64,000 nt of DNA from Hellea sp. (GTDB lineage Bacteria; Pseudomonadota; Alphaproteobacteria; Caulobacterales; Maricaulaceae): NCBI GenBank assembly GCA_013002305.1, contig JABDKG010000014.1, positions 18,450 to 82,449 on the forward strand. The letters are read 5' to 3'. Position 1 is the stretch's first letter. Each line of letters begins with the position of its first letter. A program made the position numbers and the translations under genes. This document shows, piece after piece, positions 35,316 through 44,504 of the stretch. Under the pieces are notes generated by a model. That model made no database searches. It was not told the origin of the DNA and worked only from the letters and a program-made list of their open reading frames with translations.

Positions 35316-36281
35316 TTGAATGAAAAACAGGATCAGTACAAGGTGAGCCGGATCGTCAAATCAAGTCCTGAGAGTTTTGCCGAGGCCGTCAAAATCCTAC
35401 GAGCCGGCGGGTTAGTCGCTTTGCCAACCGAGACCGTATACGGCCTCGCTGCTGATGCGCGTAATGACGAAGCTGTTGCCAAAATTTTTAAAGCCAAAGG
35501 CCGGCCGTCGCATAATCCGCTGATTGTCCATATTTTTGATCCGGCAGACTTGGGTAAATGGGCCGAAGCGAATGAAATGGCAAAATCTTTGGCCAAAGTT
35601 TTTTGGCCAGGCCCTCTGACATTGGTGCTGCCTAAAGTCACCGATGAACTCAGCGCGATCGCCGGTGCTAATCTTTCAACTCTGGCTATTCGTTGCCCAG
35701 AAAACAAATGGTCCAAAGCGTTTAAGGAGCTTGGTTTTAACGGCCCTATTGTCATGCCCAGCGCCAACCGTTCGGGCCATATCAGCCCGACCCGCGCCCA
35801 GCATGTTGCCGACGATCTCGGCGATCAGGTTGACCTGATCATTGACGGCGGCGAGTGTGACAACGGAATCGAGTCAACCATTTTAAAAATAGAGAAAGAT
35901 CGTGCTGTTCTTCTAAGACCCGGTGTCATTCCTGTTGAGGACTTTGTGCCCTATATCTCAGATTTACGCCTGCCTGAAAAAGCGGCCCAAACAAGCGCGC
36001 CGGGCATGTTAAAAAGCCATTACGCTCCTAAAGCGCGTGTCAGGTTGAACGCGATGGAGCGGCGAAGCGGCGAGGCCTATCTTGCCTTTGGTCATACGGA
36101 GGTGATTGCCGATATGAACCTCTCCGCCAGTGCTGATCTCGCAGAGGCTGCACGAAACCTCTATGCAGCTTTAAGATCGCTTGATAAAGTTGAGGTCATC
36201 GCCGTCGCGCCAATTCCACCGCACGGTATGGGCGCCGCGATTAATGATCGTTTACGCCGCGCCGCAGCCGACCGAGATTAG
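35316..36281 (+). CDS. L-threonylcarbamoyladenylate synthase, Sua5 type
   Basis: A 321-residue enzyme that makes threonylcarbamoyl-AMP from Thr, bicarbonate and ATP for the t6A37 tRNA modification. The YrdC domain shows GGLVALPTETVYGLAADARN, KAKGRPSHNPLIVHI, FWPGPLTLVL and PSANRSGHISPTRAQHV. The C-terminal Sua5 domain follows a linker containing SAPGMLKSHYAPKA. The start is a TTG without a good RBS; a GTG at 35343 is another choice. An FAD oxidoreductase gene follows after three bases, an association often seen in alphaproteobacteria. Confidence 0.93.
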   Translation: MNEKQDQYKVSRIVKSSPESFAEAVKILRAGGLVALPTETVYGLAADARNDEAVAKIFKAKGRPSHNPLIVHIFDPADLGKWAEANEMAKSLAKVFWPGPLTLVLPKVTDELSAIAGANLSTLAIRCPENKWSKAFKELGFNGPIVMPSANRSGHISPTRAQHVADDLGDQVDLIIDGGECDNGIESTILKIEKDRAVLLRPGVIPVEDFVPYISDLRLPEKAAQTSAPGMLKSHYAPKARVRLNAMERRSGEAYLAFGHTEVIADMNLSASADLAEAARNLYAALRSLDKVEVIAVAPIPPHGMGAAINDRLRRAAADRD

Positions 36282-36284
36282 AAA

Positions 36285-37670
36285 ATGAGCGGATTGAAAA
36301 AACTCAAAAACGCGCTGCCAGAAGCAAGCTGGACTGATGATAAACAACTGATTGCGCCTTGGGTGGTTGAATGGCGTGATAAATACCAAGGCAATACACC
36401 GCTCATGGTGATGCCATCATCGTCGGGAGAAGTCCAAACTATCGTCAATATATGCCGCAATCAGCGTTTAAAGATTGTGCCGCAAGGCGGCAATACGGGA
36501 CTCGTTGGCGGCAATACGCCTTATGGTGAAGTTCTTCTGTCGACACGGCGTATGAATAGAGTTCGGGATATCAATCCGGTCACAAATTCCCTGATAGCCG
36601 AGGCGGGGACAACACTGTTGAGCGTTCAGGAAGCGGCTGCCTCCATTGATCGAAAATTTCCTTTGTCGCTGGCATCGGAAGGCTCTTGCACAATTGGCGG
36701 CAATCTCTCGACCAATGCCGGCGGCGTCCACGTTCTTAAATACGGCACGGCAAGAGATCTTGTATTTGGAGTCGAAGCTGTGCTGCCGAGCGGCGAAATA
36801 TTCAACGGACTGACCAATCTTCGCAAAGATAATACGGGATATGATCTGTCGCGACTTTTTCTTGGCGCAGAAGGAACGCTCGGAATTATCACGGCCGCGA
36901 GCCTTAAGCTTTTCCCGCGCGCCGGCCATGTCCAGCGCGTCATGGTAGGGCTTGAAACCATCGCCGATGCAATCTCGCTTTTGGATCATTGCCGTGCCGG
37001 AAATGCGCTGTCGATGTTCGAAGTCATGCCCAGGATTGGGCTTGAGCTTGTGACACGTCATATCCCTGATCAGAAAGATCCTTTTGAGGACGTGTACCCA
37101 TGGTACGCGCTGATCGATTGGGAAGTCGGGGACGAAGCAATGGGGCGCGCCATTTCGGAAGACAAATTGATGGGCGCCTCCCAAGAAGGCCTCATTGAAG
37201 ATGCAATCATCGCGCAGTCTGAAACGCAGGCTGTGTCGCTATTGGCTCTACGCGAGAATATGTCAGCGGGTCAGAAATTTCTCGGCGGATCAGTGAAGCT
37301 CGATATTACCATTCCGATTGACCGCATCTCGGAATTTTTATGTGAGGCGGACCAGGCCGTCGAAAAAATTGTGCCGGCGTGCCGGCCTGTTGCCTTTGGC
37401 CATCTGGGCGATGGCAATATTCACTATAATGTTGGCGCGCCGGAAAATGCCGCAACGGAAGAATTTTTATCGAATTGGCAAAAAATTAGCGACGCTGTGT
37501 TTGATTTGGTCGATAAATATCAAGGCTCAATTTCAGCTGAGCATGGTATCGGTACAATGAAAAAGGACGATCTCGCGAAGCGCGCCGACCCGGCCAAAAT
37601 CAAGATGATGCGCGCGATCAAACAATCACTTGATCCTGATAATATGATGAACCCTAGAGTAATGATTTAG
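36285..37670 (+). CDS. FAD-binding oxidoreductase of the GlcD/D-2-hydroxyacid dehydrogenase group
   Basis: A 461-residue flavoenzyme. The FAD (PCMH) domain has [38 protein letters not shown] and [20 protein letters not shown]. The C-terminal FAD-oxidase domain has [13 protein letters not shown] (His ligands) and [16 protein letters not shown]. The pattern fits D-2-hydroxyglutarate or D-lactate dehydrogenases, so the likely reaction is oxidation of a D-2-hydroxyacid to the 2-oxoacid. The ATG lies three bases after the Sua5 gene stop. Confidence 0.92.
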   Translation: MSGLKKLKNALPEASWTDDKQLIAPWVVEWRDKYQGNTPLMVMPSSSGEVQTIVNICRNQRLKIVPQGGNTGLVGGNTPYGEVLLSTRRMNRVRDINPVTNSLIAEAGTTLLSVQEAAASIDRKFPLSLASEGSCTIGGNLSTNAGGVHVLKYGTARDLVFGVEAVLPSGEIFNGLTNLRKDNTGYDLSRLFLGAEGTLGIITAASLKLFPRAGHVQRVMVGLETIADAISLLDHCRAGNALSMFEVMPRIGLELVTRHIPDQKDPFEDVYPWYALIDWEVGDEAMGRAISEDKLMGASQEGLIEDAIIAQSETQAVSLLALRENMSAGQKFLGGSVKLDITIPIDRISEFLCEADQAVEKIVPACRPVAFGHLGDGNIHYNVGAPENAATEEFLSNWQKISDAVFDLVDKYQGSISAEHGIGTMKKDDLAKRADPAKIKMMRAIKQSLDPDNMMNPRVMI

Positions 37671-37764
37671 TGGCTCCGACAGCATTACTGTTGAAAAATG
37701 CAGCAAAAAAAGGAATTTGCACCGCATTCCTAACGCTCTAACAAATGCTTCAAAGGACTTAAAA

Positions 37765-38670
37765 ATGAAAATCGCTATGCTCGCCAGAAATCCTAGTCTC
37801 TACTCACATAGGAGATTAAAAGAAGCCGCTGAACAGAGGGGACATCGGCTTGATATAATTGATACACTTAGATGTTACCTTAATATTCGTCCTAAAGGAT
37901 CGACCTTATCCTATAGAGGCAAAACTCTTGGAGCATATGACGCCGTTATTCCTCGTATTGGCGCTTCGGTCACGTTTTACGGATTAGCCGTTTTGAGGCA
38001 GTTTGAAATAATGGGTACATTTCCGCTTAATGAATCTGTTGCTATCGGACGTTCTAGGGACAAATTACGGTCAATGCAGTTACTCGCACGCGAAGAAATT
38101 GGGTTACCCAACACCACTTTTGCTCATGATTCCCGATATACAGAAGAGATTGTTGAAACGGCTGGCGGTGCACCGGTTGTCATCAAACTCTTGGAAGGCA
38201 CGCAAGGCATCGGTGTGGTCCTCGCCGATACAACACGTTCAGCCACGTCAATCGTGGAAGCGTTTCGCGGCGCAAATGTCAATATTTTGGTTCAAGAATT
38301 TATCAAAGAAGCGGGCGGCGCGGACATAAGGGCATTTGTCGTCGGCGGAAAAGTAATCGCTGCAATGTTGCGTCAAGGCGCCGATGGCGAATTTCGCTCC
38401 AACCTCCACCGCGGCGGATCGGCAAGCCTGATAAAATTATCTCCCGCCGAACGGAAAACGGCCGTAAGATCCGCAAATGCCATGGGACTAAATGTATGTG
38501 GCGTCGATATGTTGCGTTCCAGCAATGGGCCCGTCGTCATGGAAATCAACTCTTCGCCGGGCCTTGAGGGCATTGAAAATGCAACGGGTATGGATATCGC
38601 TGGAAAAATTATAGAATTCATTGAAAAAAACGCCGCACCGAATAAAACTAAAACCAAAGGAAAAGGCTAG
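37765..38670 (+). CDS. rimK: RimK-type L-glutamate ligase (ribosomal protein S6 modification)
   Basis: A 301-residue ATP-grasp ligase. In E. coli RimK adds Glu residues to the C-terminus of ribosomal protein S6 and makes poly-Glu. Family features: [58 protein letters not shown] (ATP site), [19 protein letters not shown] and [16 protein letters not shown] (metal site). The ATG at 37765 has AAAGGA seven bases upstream and gives the usual length. The Lys-rich tail (NKTKTKGKG) is longer than in E. coli. It leads an operon with an M14-like deacylase and an MscS channel. Confidence 0.95.
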   Translation: MKIAMLARNPSLYSHRRLKEAAEQRGHRLDIIDTLRCYLNIRPKGSTLSYRGKTLGAYDAVIPRIGASVTFYGLAVLRQFEIMGTFPLNESVAIGRSRDKLRSMQLLAREEIGLPNTTFAHDSRYTEEIVETAGGAPVVIKLLEGTQGIGVVLADTTRSATSIVEAFRGANVNILVQEFIKEAGGADIRAFVVGGKVIAAMLRQGADGEFRSNLHRGGSASLIKLSPAERKTAVRSANAMGLNVCGVDMLRSSNGPVVMEINSSPGLEGIENATGMDIAGKIIEFIEKNAAPNKTKTKGKG

Positions 38671-38672
38671 GC

Positions 38673-39779
38673 ATGACGACCAAGAAAAAGCCCGCCAGTT
38701 CAGGGAAGGAAAAAAAGAAAGCAAGTAAGCCCAAAGCGGCTAAACGAGCAGACTTTCATATTGGCAGTGATACGATTAAAGCGGGTACGCGTAAAATTAT
38801 TGACTTGCCGATCAGCGCTCTTCCAAATCGGCTACAAATGAACTTGCCGGTTCACGTATTTCATGGCCGCCGCGACGGCCCGACAATGTTTGTCAGCGCC
38901 GCGGTTCATGGTGATGAAATCATCGGTGTCGAGGTTATTAGACGATTGGCGCAGCGTCCGGCTCTCAAACAGCTTAAGGGAACTCTTTTGCTTGTTCCTG
39001 TGGTGAACGGCTACGGCTTCCTTAATCACTCGCGGTATTTGCCAGACCGGCGGGATTTAAACCGATGTTTTCCCGGCAGCGAAAAAGGGTCTTTGGCCAG
39101 CCGGTTAGCGAATGTGTTTCTCAATCAGATCGTCAAGGTTTGCGATTATGGAATTGATTTGCATTCGGCGGCCCTTCACCGAGACAACCTCCCCCAAATT
39201 CGTATCACAAAAAATGATGATGCTATATTAGAGCTAGCGCGTGTTTTCAATGCGCCAGCAATTCTCCATTCAAATTTGCGAGAAGGGTCTTTGCGGAAAC
39301 ATGCGGCTGAACTGAATGTGCCTGTATTGCTTTATGAGGCAGGTGAAGCATTGAGGTTTGATGAAAAAGCAGTCCGGACCGGTCTGTCGGGCATCCTGCG
39401 TGTCATGCAGCATATCGGCATGATTAGGGTTGATAAAATACCAAAAAAGCGAACGGACCCAACAGTATTTATTAAAAGTACCTGGCTGCGCGCGCCGACA
39501 GGCGGCCTTCTACGTTTGTTTAAAGGCCTTGGCGAAACGGTCGAAAAAGGCGAACGCATCGGCGTGGTCAGTGATCTACTGGGAGAAATGGATATTGATG
39601 TCGTTTCCACTCGCACCGGGATGATTGTCGGGCGAACCAATTTGCCAATTGTCAATGGTGGCGACGCCCTAGTGCATATTGCACGTGCATCATTAGAGGA
39701 ATCTGAACTCAGTAGTGCTGAAGCGCTGGGTGACGACGAAGATAGTGAAAACCTGTTTTATGAAGACGAAATTATATGA
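38673..39779 (+). CDS. Succinylglutamate desuccinylase/aspartoacylase family (M14-like) hydrolase
   Basis: A 368-residue zinc hydrolase of the AstE/AspA group. After a very Lys-rich first 25 residues, it shows the zinc ligands HGDEIIGVE (HxxE), the DRRDLNRCFPG segment and the third ligand region GIDLHSAALHRDN. The glutamate catalytic region is around VLLYEAGEALRF. A C-terminal beta-domain follows. Its ATG is two bases after the rimK stop. Since RimK adds glutamates, a hydrolase of an acidic amide bond in the same operon may remove them; this is an inference. Similar pairs are known in other proteobacteria. Confidence 0.9.
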   Translation: MTTKKKPASSGKEKKKASKPKAAKRADFHIGSDTIKAGTRKIIDLPISALPNRLQMNLPVHVFHGRRDGPTMFVSAAVHGDEIIGVEVIRRLAQRPALKQLKGTLLLVPVVNGYGFLNHSRYLPDRRDLNRCFPGSEKGSLASRLANVFLNQIVKVCDYGIDLHSAALHRDNLPQIRITKNDDAILELARVFNAPAILHSNLREGSLRKHAAELNVPVLLYEAGEALRFDEKAVRTGLSGILRVMQHIGMIRVDKIPKKRTDPTVFIKSTWLRAPTGGLLRLFKGLGETVEKGERIGVVSDLLGEMDIDVVSTRTGMIVGRTNLPIVNGGDALVHIARASLEESELSSAEALGDDEDSENLFYEDEII

Positions 39780-39800
39780 TGGCGCTTTTAGGATACGGAT

Positions 39801-41162
39801 ATGGATGAAGCACAAGCCGCGGAAGGCGCATCAAATTTTTCAAGCGCCGAGACGATAGAAAAATTACAATTATGGTTTGAAAATTTCTTGGATGGGCTTT
39901 GGTCAATTGCGACGCTCTACCAGCTATTCGCTATTATTTTGGCCGTGACGCTTGGGTGGGCACTATCGCGCAGGCCAGTCAAGAACTTCTCGACAAAAGC
40001 CAAGGCGAATGAAAACACAGAAATTACACACAGGTTTTACAGCAGTCTGGCCGCTGCCATGCTCCCTTTGTTATCTGTCATCTTTATATGGATTGCTGTT
40101 TCAATATTTGGCGCTTTTGACCTCCCCAATGAAAAACTACGCATCGTTGCTAGTCTCTTAAACGCCGCTCTGATCGTTCGGGTCATTACCACCAATATGA
40201 AGCCTGGGTTATGGCGAACAGCACTGGCATGGATTGCATGGGTAATCGCGGCGCTCTATATTTTACGCGCGCTTAAGCCAGCCCTCGCCATGCTCGATGC
40301 TACGGCATTTACACTGGGTAGTAGCCGTCTTTCCGTCTTACAGATTGCCTCCAGCGTTGTAATCGCAGGGATCGCGCTTTGGGTCGGGCGGATTTTGGGC
40401 GAAACCATACAATCTCAGCTCAAACAGAACCAACGTCTAACTCCGTCCATGTCAGGACTTTTGGGACAGGTCATAAAAATAGGCCTCATGGTTATTGCAG
40501 TGATGGTTGCGCTCAATGCTGTTGGTGTCAATTTCGCAGCGTTTGCCGTGCTATCCGGCGCTATCGGGGTTGGTATCGGTTTTGGCCTGCAATCCATATT
40601 TTCAAACTTTGTCTCAGGCATCATCATTCTCTTTGAAAAGTCAGTCGAAGTTGGCGACTTCATTCAATTGCAATCGGGTACGACAGGGCAGGTCAAGGAG
40701 ATCAATATCCGCGCCACGCTCGTGACGACCAATGACGATGTAGACATTTTGGTGCCAAACGAAGAATTTATAAAAGCACAGGTGATTAACTGGACCTTGC
40801 GCGATGCCCGCCGCCGGATGAAAATTGGTTTCGGCGTTGCCTACGGTGCTGACAAAGATATCGTCAGAAAGGCTGGCCTAGAAGCCGCTGCCGAGGTTCA
40901 ATGGACCGATAAAAGCGCCGGACGAGAGCCCGAAGTTTGGCTCGTAGAATTTGGTGATTCCAGCCTCAATTTTGAACTTGTGGTCTGGCTCTTGGCCGAG
41001 GCCGTACAACGACCCGGAACCGTATTGGCGCAATATAATTGGGCCATACACACGGCGCTACAGAAATACGGCATCGAAATTCCATTCCCGCAGCGTGATA
41101 TCAATATTCGGCAACCGGCGGAATTAACGGTCAAAATCAGCGAGGGTCGCAGCAAAAAATAA
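39801..41162 (+). CDS. MscS family mechanosensitive channel
   Basis: A 453-residue inner-membrane protein with about five membrane helices (near 33-52, 76-100, 110-128, 134-151 and 172-195). The channel motif is VLSGAIGVGIGFGLQSIFSN, followed by GIIILFEKSVEVGDFIQL, the beta-domain (NIRATLVTTNDDVDILVPNE) and a C-terminal domain (QYNWAIHTALQKYGIEIPFP). It protects against hypo-osmotic shock by opening on membrane tension. Its ATG lies 21 bases after the hydrolase gene, so it is the third gene of the rimK operon. Confidence 0.93.
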   Translation: MDEAQAAEGASNFSSAETIEKLQLWFENFLDGLWSIATLYQLFAIILAVTLGWALSRRPVKNFSTKAKANENTEITHRFYSSLAAAMLPLLSVIFIWIAVSIFGAFDLPNEKLRIVASLLNAALIVRVITTNMKPGLWRTALAWIAWVIAALYILRALKPALAMLDATAFTLGSSRLSVLQIASSVVIAGIALWVGRILGETIQSQLKQNQRLTPSMSGLLGQVIKIGLMVIAVMVALNAVGVNFAAFAVLSGAIGVGIGFGLQSIFSNFVSGIIILFEKSVEVGDFIQLQSGTTGQVKEINIRATLVTTNDDVDILVPNEEFIKAQVINWTLRDARRRMKIGFGVAYGADKDIVRKAGLEAAAEVQWTDKSAGREPEVWLVEFGDSSLNFELVVWLLAEAVQRPGTVLAQYNWAIHTALQKYGIEIPFPQRDINIRQPAELTVKISEGRSKK

Positions 41163-41189
41163 TGGCATGACCTAGTCAAAGATTTAAGT

Positions 41190-41675
41190 CCCGATCTAGC
41201 AATCATTGCGCGACGGTAACACGGCTGTGATGGCGGGTTTTCTGGGTATGATAGAGGATGGTCGTATCTCAAAGCTTGGTCGCGGCTTATCCGATACTAC
41301 GGCTAAAGCGTTGGCCGTTGCTTTAAAAGCGGATCGATGTGATATCTACACGGACGTGGACGGTATTCATACGATTGACCTTTGGATAGTGTCAGTTGCT
41401 TGGCGTCTTAATTAAACTACATTTGAAGAATTGATAAAACTAGCGTCGTTTGGCGCCGAAGTATTACACGTCCGCTACATAAAGTTGGCCCTAAATCATA
41501 ACCTCCTATCAGAGTGCTGACTAGCTTTGCTGTCTCCACCTCGGACAATACTGGGCTACAGGTCTGTCTAGAGGGCGATCAGATGGAAGAACGTGTTGTT
41601 AGCAGCGTTGCCTATTCTCGCGACGAGGCACAAGCTACAATTCTTCGGCTTGCTTTTGAGCTTGAAGTTGGTTAA
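41190..41675 (+). pseudogene. Decayed aspartate kinase (lysC) fragment
   Basis: The region codes in pieces for the middle of aspartokinase. The first frame reads LGRGLSDTTAKALAVALKAD and DRCDIYTDVDGIHTIDLWIV, then a TAA at 41413, then FEELIKLASFGAEVLHVR. Near 41505 the frame shifts and continues as VLTSFAVSTS, then MEERVVSSVAYSRDEAQATI before a TAA at 41673. These match the kinase domain and linker of LysC. The N-terminal third and the C-terminal ACT domains are absent. It has at least one stop and one frameshift. A working lysC must lie elsewhere. Confidence 0.88.
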
Positions 41676-41714
41676 TTTTTAAGCGATCAGAAGTTCTAAA
41701 AAGCGCAGGACCGT

Positions 41715-42689
41715 GTGATTTTTAATCTGTCAAAATCTCCTTATATTCGACACATCATTATTCATATTGGGCGGCATAAGTCGGGAACGACTTCACTTCA
41801 ACATCACTTTCATCGCAATAAAAACGGGTTGGATAGTCGCTGCATATTATATCCGGTGACAGGACGCGGTCATAGTGTTGCGCACCATCAATTTGCGAGA
41901 GCTTGTAACCCAAAAATCAGTCGGTCAATCGATGATTTCAATCGATTGAAAGCTGAATTAATGGCGGAGATCAAGCCGCATCATCACACATTGTTGATTT
42001 CGAGCGAATCATTTCAAACCTTGGAAAATACAGTGCGCCTTAAAACGCTGTTGAAGTCATTTAAAGCGGAAGTCCAAATCGTTTGTTATTTTCGCGAGTA
42101 TGCAGATTACATGATGTCTTCATTTCGGCAGGCGACGCAAAATCAAAAGCGATTTCGAACCTTTAGCCAATTTTTAAAGCATCGATATAAATTGGAAAAA
42201 TTTATCGCTCAATGGCAAAACCTCGGAACTTTGCGTATGAAATGGTTTAGTTCGGAGTCGTTGGTTAACGGAGACGTAATTGCGGATTTTCACTGCCTAA
42301 CAGGATTACCATCTTTAGAAGTTCTGCGCGAGAAGAAAAACACTTCCATTGGCGGAAACATTTTGTTTTTCAAACTGGCCAGTAACCAGAAGGGTATTCA
42401 GACTTTTGAGTACCATGAACTTGCTGATATTGCAGCCCGACGGGCGCGGTTTCAGAAACCATTTTTTGTCACCCGTGAGCGCATAGATGCCGCGCGAAAA
42501 CGAAATGACTATAATGACATATTACAGAAATATATGGGCGAAGTCTCATTGAGATATTGGGACCAATTTGAGCCTCTACCACGCGCCGGGATGATAAAAG
42601 AGGATATCGAAATTATTAATTCGCTTTATCCACATATCCAATTGAAATCATTTGAAGCTATGGTCGAAGAAGGTCGTGACTGGTTTTAG
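41715..42689 (+). CDS. Sulfotransferase-like protein
   Basis: A 324-residue protein with the PAPS 5'-phosphosulfate loop in IIHIGRHKSGTTSLQHHFHR and a likely 3'-phosphate site in VCYFREYADYMMSSFRQ. This fits a bacterial sulfotransferase that moves sulfate from PAPS to a polysaccharide or other acceptor. It has no signal peptide. The start is a GTG with AGGA four bases upstream. The gene is richer in A and T than its neighbours and lies beside the lysC relic, which suggests transfer. No glycan synthesis gene is nearby, so the acceptor is open. Confidence 0.78.
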   Translation: MIFNLSKSPYIRHIIIHIGRHKSGTTSLQHHFHRNKNGLDSRCILYPVTGRGHSVAHHQFARACNPKISRSIDDFNRLKAELMAEIKPHHHTLLISSESFQTLENTVRLKTLLKSFKAEVQIVCYFREYADYMMSSFRQATQNQKRFRTFSQFLKHRYKLEKFIAQWQNLGTLRMKWFSSESLVNGDVIADFHCLTGLPSLEVLREKKNTSIGGNILFFKLASNQKGIQTFEYHELADIAARRARFQKPFFVTRERIDAARKRNDYNDILQKYMGEVSLRYWDQFEPLPRAGMIKEDIEIINSLYPHIQLKSFEAMVEEGRDWF

Positions 42690-43030
42690 GCCTTCAAGTT
42701 TTTTGTTCCAGTTCTTCTACTCGTTTAATAAAATCATCCAATTCGTTAGATTTCACAGCTTCTTCAACAAATACTTCAACGAGTTCGAGAAGATCATCTG
42801 TGTCAGTTGGTTTTCTTGATCCACTTCAACGGATTTTATTTTGTGGAGGAGTCTTTGAATTCAAACCTGCAAACTAGACTCGCGCGATTAAATTTGCTTA
42901 TTATAAAGATCTAGACGTTTGAAGATGTCTTAAACATGCTGCTGTGCTTTGACAGAATCGCTCACGCCCCCTATATCTAACCCCGTACCCACGCGTACAG
43001 ACATCCCGTCGACGTTAGGAGGAAACAGAT
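42690..43030. other. Gene-free stretch after the sulfotransferase gene
   Basis: These 341 AT-rich bases have no complete gene. On the minus strand an open frame of 44 codons (42694-42825) codes for an acidic helical segment (DDLLELVEVFVEEAVKSNEL, then a coiled end ELEQKT) without a usable start codon. It may be the tail of a lost gene. The right third holds a clear promoter and the RBS of the YaaA gene. Confidence 0.5.
42949..42977 (+). promoter_or_regulatory. Sigma-70 type promoter before yaaA
   Basis: TTGACA (42949-42954), a 17-base spacer and TATATC (42972-42977) match the housekeeping consensus closely. The expected start near 42984 gives a leader of about 47 bases with AGGAGG at 43017-43022 and the ATG at 43031. 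Confidence 0.78.
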
Positions 43031-43819
43031 ATGTTGACACTATTATCCCCTGCCAAAAAAATGAAATTTGATCCGGCCGAAACCGGACTTCAAATGACCC
43101 TGCCCGTTTTGCCAAAAGACACACGCGAGCTCGCCGCTGTCGCTAAAAAGCAAAGCGCGGCCAAGCTTAAAAAACTCATGCATCTTTCAGATAATCTCGC
43201 CAATCTTAACGCCGAGCGGTTCAAGACCTTTAATTTGGACGGCCAAAGCAATAGCGCGGCCCCGGCCGGCCTGACCTTTGACGGTGATGTTTATTGGGGG
43301 CTTGAGGCCCGCACCTGGACCGATTCAGACCTTTCTTACGCCCAAGATCATCTTCGCATTCTTTCGGGTCTTTACGGCGTGCTCCGCCCGATGGACGCCA
43401 TACAGGCTTATCGCCTTGAAATGGGCACACGGCTCGCGACCAAGCGCGGGGAAAGCCTGTATGATTTCTGGGGCTCGACCATCGCCGAAACGCTTAATGA
43501 CGACATCGCAAGTCACAAAGACCAGACCATCGTCAATTTGGCATCAAAGGAGTATTTCAAGGCCGTAGACCTATCGGCTCTCAGCAAGCCGGTGATTGAG
43601 GTCAAGCATCTCAATATCAAAGACGGCAAAGCTAATAACATTCAATATTACGCCAAATTCGGCCGTGGCCTGATGGCCAAATGGATCATGCAAAACCGGA
43701 TCGAAAAAGCTGATGATCTTCGCGGGTTTGACCTCGAGAATTACAAATTCGACAATAATTTGTCAGAAGACAACACGCTCGTATTTATTCGCAAGCAACC
43801 GCCGCCGAAAAACGGGTAA
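43031..43819 (+). CDS. yaaA: Peroxide stress protein YaaA (UPF0246/DUF328)
   Basis: A 262-residue cytosolic protein. In E. coli YaaA lowers free iron under peroxide stress and protects DNA and proteins from Fenton damage. Family motifs are LTLLSPAKKMKFDP at the start, NAERFKTFNLDG, LSGLYGVLRPMDAIQAYRLE, DQTIVNLASKEYFKAVD and the end ENTLVFIRKQ. The RBS is a perfect AGGAGG eight bases before the ATG and the promoter is strong, so high expression is expected. It abuts the convergent yedK gene. Confidence 0.96.
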   Translation: MLTLLSPAKKMKFDPAETGLQMTLPVLPKDTRELAAVAKKQSAAKLKKLMHLSDNLANLNAERFKTFNLDGQSNSAAPAGLTFDGDVYWGLEARTWTDSDLSYAQDHLRILSGLYGVLRPMDAIQAYRLEMGTRLATKRGESLYDFWGSTIAETLNDDIASHKDQTIVNLASKEYFKAVDLSALSKPVIEVKHLNIKDGKANNIQYYAKFGRGLMAKWIMQNRIEKADDLRGFDLENYKFDNNLSEDNTLVFIRKQPPPKNG

Positions 43820-44488
43820 TCAGGCCTTCTTGATTAAGTGCTCACCTTTAGAGCGCCCGGAATTGACTTCATCTGAAACCTCATACCAAACCAGATCATC
43901 GGAGCCCTTCTTGGTTTCGAGTATTTTGGCAGGATTACTATCCCCGTCCATCCACGCATCCCAATATTCTTCGGGGAGCCGCACGGGCATACGGTGGTGG
44001 AGATGTTTCATCCCGCCTGTTGCGGCGGTCGTTAACATGGTTGCAGATAAAAGTGTTATGCCCTCATCGATGCGCCACTGGTCCCACAGTCCTGCCATAA
44101 CCGTAAACTCACGGTCTTTTTCGTGGATATAAAACGGACGTTTCGCGCCCTCAAACCGGTCCCATTCATACCAGCCATTTGTCGGGATCAGGCAACGACG
44201 GCGTTTAAACGGCGTTCTGAAGCTTGGTTTCTCGGCCGCAGTTTCGACGCGGGCATTAAACATGGGCCGACCCTCTGGCGGCTCTTTGCGCCAATGCGGA
44301 TGCAGCCCCCAGCGCATCGGTACGACTTTGGGCGTTCTTTTGCCATCAAGCGCAACCACCGGAATGACGGTCGCGGGCGATACATTATAGTTCGGCTCCC
44401 AATCCCATAGACCGTCTTCGCCGATCTCTGCGCTAAACAGATCGGCTATTTCCTTGAGGGATTTATGAAGTGCAAAACGGCCACACAT
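43820..44488 (-). CDS. yedK: SOS response-associated peptidase YedK/HMCES (SRAP) family
   Basis: A 222-residue protein that shields abasic sites in single-stranded DNA through a covalent bond with Cys2. The mature N-terminus MCGRFA has the needed Cys2. Other SRAP motifs are YNVSPATVIPVV, PMRWGLHPHWRKEP, FNARVETAAEKPSF, RRCLIPTNGWYEWD and MKHLHHRMPVRL (catalytic His). It lies back to back with the NUDIX gene, only 16 bases apart, so their promoters must overlap coding DNA. Confidence 0.95.
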   Translation of the reverse strand: MCGRFALHKSLKEIADLFSAEIGEDGLWDWEPNYNVSPATVIPVVALDGKRTPKVVPMRWGLHPHWRKEPPEGRPMFNARVETAAEKPSFRTPFKRRRCLIPTNGWYEWDRFEGAKRPFYIHEKDREFTVMAGLWDQWRIDEGITLLSATMLTTAATGGMKHLHHRMPVRLPEEYWDAWMDGDSNPAKILETKKGSDDLVWYEVSDEVNSGRSKGEHLIKKA

Positions 44489-44504
44489 AAGCTAACGCTA
44501 ATCC

